Assembly: GCA_016296415.1 (NCBI GenBank)
Contig: JAEDJH010000047.1
Location: 1-12,319, forward strand
DNA: 12,319 bases
Reading direction: 5' to 3'
Origin: Clostridia bacterium
GTDB lineage: Bacteria; Bacillota; Clostridia; Christensenellales; CAG-138
Shown: positions 1 through 5,328 of the stretch, in pieces
Position numbering within the stretch: position 1 is the stretch's first letter
Layout: each line of letters starts with the position of its first letter
Notes under the pieces: generated by a model
What the model was told of the DNA's origin: nothing
The model's input: the letters and a program-made list of their open reading frames with translations, nothing else
Database searches by the model: none
Translations under genes and position numbers: made by a program

Positions 1-190
1 TGATGTTTGCCTTCGGCAAATGATGTTGGCTCCGCCAATGATGACGGCTTCGCCAATGATGACGGCTTCGCCTAATGATGCGTGGCTTCGCCACGTTTTG
101 GGGCAAACATCGCATCATTGCGGAACGAAGTGGAGCAACATCATTTTTGCGAAGCAAATGCATCATATCGCCGCAAGGCGATGCATCATT
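1..190. repeat. Array of small hairpins spaced by TGATG / inverted CATCA
   Basis: Non-coding. TGATG occurs at 1, 21, 39, 57 and 76, and its inverse CATCA at 113, 139, 161 and 184. Between the left copies are short palindromes with TTC or TCC loops: TTTGCC-TTC-GGCAAA (6-20), TTGGC-TCC-GCCAA (26-38), GGC-TTC-GCC (46-54 and 64-72), CGTGGC-TTC-GCCACG (81-95). On the right the loops read GAA or GCAA: TTTGC-GAA-GCAAA (146-158) and ATCGCC-GCAA-GGCGAT (167-182), plus an imperfect one at 118-138. The left half is therefore roughly an inverted version of the right half, around a centre near 96-112. Units are about 18-26 bp. The element touches the window edge and may extend upstream. Similar hairpin strings seem familiar from clostridial genomes, but I know of no assigned function. 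Confidence 0.8.
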
Positions 191-200
191 TGAAGATATA

Positions 201-216
201 CAAGGCTTGCGCCTTG
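201..216. repeat. Hairpin CAAGGC-TTGC-GCCTTG at the array edge
   Basis: A perfect 6-bp stem with a TTGC loop lies 11 nt beyond the last CATCA unit. Its last three bases (TTG, 214-216) are the first three bases of the -35 box of the promoter at 214-242. A second hairpin with the same loop and a different stem occurs at 976-991, upstream of the next gene. Confidence 0.6.
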
Positions 217-242
217 ATTTATTTATGAAAGTGTGATATAAT
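214..242 (+). promoter_or_regulatory. Promoter of the acyltransferase gene
   Basis: TTGATT (214-219), a 17-bp spacer and TATAAT (237-242) preceded by TG at 234-235. This is a strong sigma-A-type match. Transcription should begin near 249, giving a leader of about 29 nt with the Shine-Dalgarno sequence GAGGTG at 267-272. Confidence 0.8.
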
Positions 243-277
243 AAACTCATCAACAAATAAGAATTTGAGGTGCGATC

Positions 278-823
278 ATGAAAAATTTTATATTTCAAAA
301 GGATTTGTATCGTTGGTATGGAGAACAGGGGGAATCTTTTAAAAACAGAATGCTTCGCCCAATGGAAATTAAATATCTATGTATATTCAGAAAATTGCAA
401 AGTTGTAAAAGTCCTCTCTTCAAAATTTATTATAAGTTTAGATTAAGAAATTTATCATTAAAAAGCCAAATTCGAATTCCTTCAACAACTCAAATCGGGG
501 AAGGATTTTATATAGGACATTCTGGACGCATCATAATCAATCCTAAAGCCGTTCTTGGAAAGAACATTAATATTGCTACAGGGGTAACCATTGGACAAGA
601 AAATCGCGGAAAAAGAGCGGGCGTTCCAACTATAGGTGACAATTGCTGGATCGGTACCAATGCAGTCATTGTTGGTAATATAACTATTGGTTCTGATGTT
701 TTAATAGCACCTCTAAGCTTTGTAAACTTTGATGTTCCAGATCATTCTATAGTTATCGGTAATCCTGCTAAAATTATAAGTAAAGAAAAAGCGACAGAAG
801 GATATATCAACAGAACTGTTTGA
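278..823 (+). CDS. Serine acetyltransferase-like hexapeptide-repeat acyltransferase
   Basis: A 181-residue cytoplasmic acyltransferase with a C-terminal left-handed beta-helix built of isoleucine-rich hexapeptide repeats (about residues 72-165). It ends in the usual GNPAKII segment. His81 in GFYIGHSGR aligns with the catalytic His of CysE. The second CysE active-site region, normally GDRHP, is shortened to RAGVP without a His, as in CysE-like enzymes found in polysaccharide loci. The N-terminal domain (1-70) is short compared with true CysE (about 270 residues), so a role in acetylating a sugar or other small acceptor is more likely than cysteine synthesis. That role is inference. The start is set by GAGGTG five bases upstream. 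It is a single-gene unit with its own promoter and a downstream hairpin at 925-956. It is AT-richer than the genes from ftsA onwards. Confidence 0.82.
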   Translation: MKNFIFQKDLYRWYGEQGESFKNRMLRPMEIKYLCIFRKLQSCKSPLFKIYYKFRLRNLSLKSQIRIPSTTQIGEGFYIGHSGRIIINPKAVLGKNINIATGVTIGQENRGKRAGVPTIGDNCWIGTNAVIVGNITIGSDVLIAPLSFVNFDVPDHSIVIGNPAKIISKEKATEGYINRTV

Positions 824-924
824 CAAATTCCAAGCTGTCGAGTAGTTGACAGCGTAAAATTATAAACCTTTTCACTGTTCTTACCTACATTTACGCACCT
901 TTTGAGCGCTCTTTGCCAAAATAA

Positions 925-963
925 AAGCACTTTTTATCTGCGGAAAAAAGGTGCTTCTTTTTA
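925..963 (+). terminator. Terminator after the acyltransferase gene
   Basis: AAGCAC-TTTTT (925-935) pairs with AAAAA-G-GTGCTT (945-956, one bulged G), loop about 9 nt, followed by CTTTTTATT. The upstream GCACCTTTT (895-903) is fully complementary to AAAAGGTGC (946-954) and could compete for the 3' arm. Confidence 0.6.
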
Positions 964-975
964 TTCAATGAAATA

Positions 976-991
976 AATCCCTTGCGGGATT
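976..991. repeat. Hairpin AATCCC-TTGC-GGGATT upstream of the kinase gene
   Basis: A perfect 6-bp stem with a TTGC loop, like the hairpin at 201-216 but with a different stem. It lies 54 nt before the kinase start and has no T-tract, so it is not a terminator on the + strand. Confidence 0.5.
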
Positions 992-1044
992 CGTGAAATA
1001 TGCTGCAATCAGTTAGATAAATAAGAATTTATCGAGGTAATGAT

Positions 1045-1539
1045 ATGCGAAAATTGATTATACTCAGAGGAAATTCGGGTAGTGGCAAATCTACGATCGC
1101 CAAAAAATTGCAAAATAGATTTGGTGCTAATACTATGCTTATTTCACAAGATGTAATTAGAAGAGATGTGCTTAAAGTCAAAGATGGAAAAAACACACCG
1201 GCATTGCCGCTCATGAAAGAACTTTTGATATATGGTCATAATCATAGCAATATTGTTATATTGGAAGGGATCATGTATGCGGACTGGTATAAGCCATTAT
1301 TTGATTTGTCGGTCCAATTGTATGGTTCGGAAATATATGCTTACTATTTTGATTTGCCGTTTGAGGAGACATTGAAGCGACATCAAACGAAGCCTAATTG
1401 TCATGAATTTGGCGAGGAAGCAATGCGTGGATGGTGGCGTGAAAAAGATTTTTCGGATGTATTGAATGAGGTCAGCATTACATCTGAAAGAAATATTGAT
1501 GATATCGTTGAAGATATATATAATTTGGTTTTGTTCTAA
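1045..1539 (+). CDS. Small P-loop (AAA_33/zeta-toxin-like) kinase, substrate unknown
   Basis: A 164-residue protein that is almost entirely one P-loop kinase domain. The Walker A motif GNSGSGKST is at residues 9-17 in a typical LIILRGNSGSGKS strand-loop. A DxPFEETLKRH segment around 117-127 resembles the lid/arginine region of small nucleoside or antibiotic kinases. No membrane segment or second domain is visible. Members of this broad group phosphorylate small molecules, RNA ends or UDP-sugars (zeta toxins); the sequence does not say which. The start is fixed by GAGGT at 1034-1038. It has no close partner gene: a terminator-like hairpin lies on each side, and I see no antitoxin-like ORF next to it, which argues against a standard toxin-antitoxin pair. 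I see no convincing promoter of its own. It is AT-rich like the preceding gene and shares its leader sequence (AAATAAGAATTT at 1019-1030), so the two may have arrived together. Confidence 0.75.
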   Translation: MRKLIILRGNSGSGKSTIAKKLQNRFGANTMLISQDVIRRDVLKVKDGKNTPALPLMKELLIYGHNHSNIVILEGIMYADWYKPLFDLSVQLYGSEIYAYYFDLPFEETLKRHQTKPNCHEFGEEAMRGWWREKDFSDVLNEVSITSERNIDDIVEDIYNLVLF

Positions 1540-1596
1540 CTTGTTGAACAGAGCAGACACGCGGCTTTTGCACTTTTTACATCAATCACGCATCGA

Positions 1597-1628
1597 AGGC
1601 ACCTGCTAAAGCAGGCGCTTTTAGTTTT
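1597..1628 (+). terminator. Terminator after the kinase gene
   Basis: GC-a-CCTGC (1599-1606), loop TAAA, GCAGG-c-GC (1611-1618), with one A/C mismatch and AA upstream able to pair with TT. TTTTAGTTTT follows. This is a typical rho-independent terminator and isolates the kinase from the Mur ligase gene. Confidence 0.75.
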
Positions 1629-1662
1629 ACAAAAATTCTCCTTTTTCTTTATCGTTCACTTA

Positions 1663-1671
1663 TGATAGAAT
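1663..1671 (+). promoter_or_regulatory. Extended -10 promoter of the Mur ligase gene
   Basis: TGATAGAAT: TG at 1663-1664, one base, then TAGAAT (1666-1671). The region 17 bp upstream is T-rich without a clear TTGACA, so this would depend on the extended -10. The Shine-Dalgarno GGAGG follows at 1694-1698. Confidence 0.55.
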
Positions 1672-1705
1672 AATACATCATTAACTTTGCTGTGGAGGAA
1701 TTGCA

Positions 1706-3199
1706 ATGGCTATGGTGGATACCGCATTGATTACATTAAGAAATGTCAAATATTCTATAAAGAAAGTATTCTGCCGCAAGAGCTTTTACACCCTTGGTGA
1801 GCTGTGCCGTTTGATGGGCGCATGGCTTCCCGACAAAACCCTCGGGAACAGATTGGTTTCATTTGTCGGATGCTATGATGAATTTTCGCTTACATACGGC
1901 AAGGACTGTTTGTTCTTCCTGTTCGACTGCGATCCCGACTGGTATGCAAAAGCGGCGTATAAAAATGGAGCGCTTGCTGTTGTCTCGGACAGAGAAATAG
2001 AAGGCGTTCCCTGCATTGTTGTTGATGATGCGTGGCAGACGTATATAAAAGTTTGCTCCTTCTACTTTGATAAAGCCGGCTGCAAGTCGATTGCAATCAC
2101 AGGCAGCATAGGCAAGACTACAACGACTGAAATGATATGCAACGTGGCGGAGATGTATTTTAATACTTTCTGCACGCCGATAAACGGTAATGTGGTTCGT
2201 TACATGGGGAACGCAATTCAAAAAATTCCTCGGAACTGTGAGCAATTCGTGCAGGAAGTAGCTGAAAATATGGCAAACAACACGGCATATTGCTCTGCCA
2301 TCATTCGCCCCAATATTGTTGCGATAACAAACATAGACAAATCGCATATCGGTGAAGTCGGGAGCATTGAAAGAGTGGCGGAGCTTGTTACGGAACTGAC
2401 AAACGGCACACCCGATGATGGTCTGGTGATAATCAATGCGGATGATACCTACTCTAAACTTATAAAGCTTAACAAACGCATCGTTTCGGTTGGTATAGAA
2501 GCTGAAGCGGACTGTATCGCCAAGGATTTTGTGTACGAAGGGAAAAGAATGAGGTTTACCCTTGTGTATCGCAGTGAACAGCATTCCGTTATGCTAAATT
2601 GCCTCGGCAGACATAACGCATATAATGCAATGATGGCCTTTGTTGCCGGAGTTGAAATGGGTATCCCGGAAAAACTTATTATCAAAGGACTGAGACGGTA
2701 CAAACCTTCGTCCATAAGACAGTGCACATACAAGATTGCCGGAAAAACATTTTATGTAGATTGTTTCAATGCGAGCGCAAGGTCAATAGACAGCGCATTG
2801 AATGCGACTGCAAGAATTGAAACGGGAGAAGCGGGTCGCAGGATAGCTGTTCTTGGCGATATTGCGGAGATAGATGAGCACGAAAACGAGGTTTACTCCG
2901 AAGTTGGAAGGCATGTGACCGAGGCTGACGTAGATTTGCTGATAACATACGGCAATGACAGCCGAATGATACATGATTCCGTGCAGTTGAGTACGGTCGA
3001 AAAAAAGCATTTTGAGAATCGCTCCGAACTGGTTGCGTACCTAAAAAAACAGATGCGTCGGGGCGATGTTGTGCTTATCAAGGGCAGCGGCTCGATGAAG
3101 ATGGAGAAGATCTTTGCGGATCTATACCCTGTGAGATACTTTTTCAATCAGCTCCCAACAAAGGTTAAACATGGGATCTGGCGTTTGCGCACGCTGTAA
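1706..3199 (+). CDS. Divergent MurF-like Mur ligase
   Basis: A 497-residue ATP-dependent amide ligase. An N-terminal MurF-like substrate domain (about 26-120) is followed by the central ATPase with P-loop GSIGKTTT (133-140), NIDKSH (209-214) and NADD (244-247). GRHNAYN (301-307) leads into the C-terminal domain with DCFNASARS (352-360), the counterpart of MurF DSYNANP, and GDVVLIKGSGSMKME. MurF adds D-Ala-D-Ala to the UDP-MurNAc tripeptide in the cytoplasm. This protein is somewhat longer than typical MurF (about 450) and departs from it at conserved sites: at the lysine carbamylated in many Mur ligases (AKAKGEI in E. coli MurF) it has AELVTEL, with Val228. NANP is NASA, and the usual GRM is IRQ. 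It may be a second, specialised ligase acting on another peptide or amino acid, or an unusual MurF; the sequence cannot decide. GGAGG at 1694-1698 supports the start; an in-frame ATG at 1712 is an alternative. Confidence 0.8.
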   Translation: MAMVDTALITLRNVKYSIKKVFCRKSFYTLGELCRLMGAWLPDKTLGNRLVSFVGCYDEFSLTYGKDCLFFLFDCDPDWYAKAAYKNGALAVVSDREIEGVPCIVVDDAWQTYIKVCSFYFDKAGCKSIAITGSIGKTTTTEMICNVAEMYFNTFCTPINGNVVRYMGNAIQKIPRNCEQFVQEVAENMANNTAYCSAIIRPNIVAITNIDKSHIGEVGSIERVAELVTELTNGTPDDGLVIINADDTYSKLIKLNKRIVSVGIEAEADCIAKDFVYEGKRMRFTLVYRSEQHSVMLNCLGRHNAYNAMMAFVAGVEMGIPEKLIIKGLRRYKPSSIRQCTYKIAGKTFYVDCFNASARSIDSALNATARIETGEAGRRIAVLGDIAEIDEHENEVYSEVGRHVTEADVDLLITYGNDSRMIHDSVQLSTVEKKHFENRSELVAYLKKQMRRGDVVLIKGSGSMKMEKIFADLYPVRYFFNQLPTKVKHGIWRLRTL

Positions 3200-3211
3200 C
3201 GAGGTGAACAT

Positions 3212-3277
3212 TTGATTTACATTGCAGTAAAGCTTGACCTCACGAGAAATTATTATGCCTGCACTGATATGCTATAA
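3212..3277 (+). CDS. Possible 21-residue small ORF behind the Mur ligase gene
   Basis: TTG at 3212 follows GAGGTG (3201-3206) with a 5-nt spacer, directly after the Mur ligase stop. It would encode a 21-residue peptide starting MIYIAVKLDL and ending at TAA 3275-3277. The ORF runs across the promoter of the next gene. It could be a translated leader, a remnant of a lost gene, or chance. No family is recognised. Confidence 0.2.
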   Translation: MIYIAVKLDLTRNYYACTDML

Positions 3278-3278
3278 T
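3250..3278 (+). promoter_or_regulatory. Promoter of the nucleotidyltransferase gene
   Basis: TGCTATAAT is an extended -10 with TATAAT at 3273-3278. A weak -35, TTATTA (3250-3255), lies 17 bp upstream. Transcription from near 3285 fixes the coding start downstream at 3303 and rules out in-frame TTG 3234 and ATG 3255. Confidence 0.65.
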
Positions 3279-3302
3279 GAGATATGTACAGGAGGTGGGA
3301 CG

Positions 3303-3980
3303 ATGAACATAGAGAGCTATATGGAAGGGCTGACTGAAAAGTTGAAGGCGCATTTTGGGCAAAGACTTATATATGTCGGGCTGCAGGGCAGCTATCTGAG
3401 GGGAGAGGCAAACGAAGAAAGCGATATAGATGTGATGACGGTGATTGATGGGCTGTGCAGGGCGGATCTGGACGCCTATCGGAACATCGTTTTGACCGCA
3501 GAGGAACCTGACAAGGCCTGCGGCTTTATTTGCGGCGCAGCCGAGCTTAAAAACTGGAATCCGCTTGAAATATGCCATCTTTTACACAGCACAAAGGATT
3601 ATTTCGGCAGTCTTGAAACGCTCGTTCCCTCATATACAAAGGCGAATATACGGGACTTTATTAAGGTTAGCGTGAACAATCTTTATCACGAAATCTGCCA
3701 CAGATATATCTACGGGGGACATGAAAGCAGCGTACGGAAGCTGCCGATGGCCTACAAGGGCGTGTTCTTTATAGTGCAAAACCTGTATTATCTGCAGACG
3801 GGGATTTTCGTCAATAAAAAAGCCGAGCTTGTAAAACTTCTGTCGGGAAGAAGCAGGGAGGTTATGGAACGGGCGATGGCTATATCCGAAAAAAGGGAAT
3901 ATGACTTTGAGGAAAGCTTTGATCTGCTTTTTATGTGGTGCGGTGAGGTTGCGTTATTAACACAAAATTTAAGCTTTTGA
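3303..3980 (+). CDS. Nucleotidyltransferase-domain protein (Pol beta-like fold)
   Basis: A 225-residue protein. The motif GSYLRGEANEESDIDV (residues 29-44) is the GS...DxD signature of the Pol beta/minimal nucleotidyltransferase superfamily, with Asp41 and Asp43 as likely metal ligands. The rest (about 90-225) is mostly helical and resembles the helical bundle seen behind the catalytic domain in stand-alone nucleotidyltransferases. Such enzymes transfer a nucleotide to an antibiotic, protein or RNA; the acceptor here is unknown. I see no HEPN-like partner beside it, which weakens a MNT/HEPN toxin-antitoxin reading. The start is chosen at ATG 3303 because AGGAGGTG (3290-3297) sits just upstream and the promoter -10 ends at 3278. 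Longer in-frame starts would lie upstream of the transcription start. Confidence 0.78.
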   Translation: MNIESYMEGLTEKLKAHFGQRLIYVGLQGSYLRGEANEESDIDVMTVIDGLCRADLDAYRNIVLTAEEPDKACGFICGAAELKNWNPLEICHLLHSTKDYFGSLETLVPSYTKANIRDFIKVSVNNLYHEICHRYIYGGHESSVRKLPMAYKGVFFIVQNLYYLQTGIFVNKKAELVKLLSGRSREVMERAMAISEKREYDFEESFDLLFMWCGEVALLTQNLSF

Positions 3981-3994
3981 CCGAATAAAAGCTT
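3971..3994. repeat. Inverted repeat across the nucleotidyltransferase stop codon
   Basis: AAGCTTTT (3971-3978) and AAAAGCTT (3987-3994) are perfect inverted copies with an 8-nt spacer containing the stop codon. No T-tract follows, so terminator function is doubtful. Confidence 0.4.
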
Positions 3995-4039
3995 GCTAAC
4001 GGAAGCGAAATGTGAAAAAATAGATTGCGATACATGGTA

Positions 4040-4068
4040 TTGCACGCAGTAATGCGATATGGTATAAT
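4040..4068 (+). promoter_or_regulatory. Promoter of the ftsA-ftsZ operon
   Basis: TTGCAC (4040-4045), 17-bp spacer, TATAAT (4063-4068) preceded by TGG, giving an extended -10. The -10 lies in the palindrome GGTAT-A-ATACC (4061-4071). TGCGATATGGTAT (4053-4065) repeats TGCGATACATGGTAT (4026-4040) with only a CA difference, so a second weak promoter or an operator is possible. Confidence 0.8.
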
Positions 4069-4127
4069 ACCGCAAATTAGGTAAAGGTAGAGGTGTGTCC
4101 TTTAGTAAAGGCGGTGATGGGTCGGCT

Positions 4128-5312
4128 ATGGCAAAACAAACGGCAGTTCTTGATATAGGGAGCTCAAAGATAATATGCTTGATTTGCGGAAACGGCGAAA
4201 ATGGCAATATTGTCGTGCATGGAGCCGGAGTACGCAGCTATAAGGGCTACCGTGACGGTAAATTCAATGACGAAGGACGTTTGGGGAAGGCCATAGAGGA
4301 CGCAATAATCAGCGCAGAGGACGAAGCCAAATGCCGCATACATGAAATTGCCGTCGGAGTAAACGCACCGTTCACCTGCATCTGCATTAACGGCGGCGGA
4401 GTGGATGTGCAGAGCAAAACCGGACTGATAACCAAAAAGACATATACCCGTTTTTTGGATTCATCCTGTATGTTCGAACAGCCCGATGGCTACCAGCTTA
4501 TGCACAGCACCCCCGTCGATTTTCTCATTGACGGCGAGCAGTATTGGGATATGCCGCTGAATATGGCGGCAAAGCGTCTCGAAGGTACGGTCGCTCACAT
4601 TTATGTGCAGGACTACTTCAAAAAGCTTGTTGCCGATTCGCTGAAAAAATGCGGCATAACCGCCGACAGATACATCAGCGTTCCGCTTGCGCAAAGCTAC
4701 TTTGTCGTTCCGCAGGCTTCGCCGTCTTCCGACGTTTTGATAATCGACACGGGATATACGCACACGGATGTGATATATACCAAAAACTCGGCGTTTGTCG
4801 ATTTTCGCACTATAGACGTCGGCGGAATGCAGATTGCGGGTGATTTGGCGTATATGTTCAAAATACCCGTTGCGGCGGCGGAGCAGGTAAAACGCAGATA
4901 TGTTTATTCCCTGGACTATGGGGACAGCATAGAGAGTATAAGGCTTCAAAACGGAAAGCTGTTCAGGGTCGAGGCGGCTGTGATACAGGAGATCATCGAG
5001 GCAAGAACGGAAGAAATCGCCGAGCTGATAAACGAAGCCGTGGAGGCAATGGGAATAAGGATAACCGAGGTCAGCGAGGTGTATCTTACGGGCGGAGGAA
5101 TATCCCTCATGCGAGGCGGCTGTGAGTTTTTGGAGCAATGTCTCGGTGTAAAGCTCAACGTAAAAACGCCGTGGATGCCGAGGCTGAATTCGCCGAACTA
5201 TGCCAGCGCATTTGCAGTGATGCAGATGGCAATGAACACGAGCGACGACGGCGGTGAGGAAAAGAAGAAAAACGGTTTACTGGATAAAATAAAAGGATTC
5301 TTTACAGAATAG
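4128..5312 (+). CDS. ftsA: Cell division protein FtsA
   Basis: A 394-residue actin-family ATPase that tethers FtsZ filaments to the membrane at the division site. Visible motifs are DIGSSKI (9-15, phosphate 1), IDTGYTHTDV (206-215, phosphate 2) and the adenosine motif LTGGGISLM (320-328). A charged linker (about 371-381) precedes a terminal amphipathic helix, NGLLDKIKGFFTE (382-394), matching the membrane-targeting helix of FtsA. Length is slightly below the usual 410-440. The start at ATG 4128 is preferred because FtsA proteins begin only a few residues before the DIGSSK strand; GTG 4095, with AAAGG upstream, would add 11 residues and cannot be excluded. It is 16 nt from ftsZ and clearly in the same operon. 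Confidence 0.92.
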   Translation: MAKQTAVLDIGSSKIICLICGNGENGNIVVHGAGVRSYKGYRDGKFNDEGRLGKAIEDAIISAEDEAKCRIHEIAVGVNAPFTCICINGGGVDVQSKTGLITKKTYTRFLDSSCMFEQPDGYQLMHSTPVDFLIDGEQYWDMPLNMAAKRLEGTVAHIYVQDYFKKLVADSLKKCGITADRYISVPLAQSYFVVPQASPSSDVLIIDTGYTHTDVIYTKNSAFVDFRTIDVGGMQIAGDLAYMFKIPVAAAEQVKRRYVYSLDYGDSIESIRLQNGKLFRVEAAVIQEIIEARTEEIAELINEAVEAMGIRITEVSEVYLTGGGISLMRGGCEFLEQCLGVKLNVKTPWMPRLNSPNYASAFAVMQMAMNTSDDGGEEKKKNGLLDKIKGFFTE

Positions 5313-5328
5313 CAGGGAGGAAAACGGA

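Noticed and set aside
1..190. CRISPR array
   Set aside because: Repeats are only 5 bp plus variable palindromes, units of 18-26 bp lack unique spacers, the orientation flips midway, and no cas gene is present.
1..1045. Integron attC sites or an insertion sequence
   Set aside because: I see no attC core triplets, no integrase or transposase, and no flanking target-site duplication inside the window; the cassette idea rests only on the shared leader and hairpins.
1045..1539. Zeta-type toxin of a toxin-antitoxin module
   Set aside because: The P-loop kinase fold fits, but no small antitoxin gene lies upstream or downstream, and terminator-like hairpins isolate it on both sides.
1859..2584. Minus-strand ORF opposite the Mur ligase
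   Set aside because: Composition typical of an antisense frame, no ribosome site or family match; the sense gene has clear motifs.
3234..3302. Longer N-terminus for the nucleotidyltransferase (TTG 3234 or ATG 3255)
   Set aside because: Both lie upstream of the promoter -10 at 3273-3278, while AGGAGGTG stands directly before ATG 3303.
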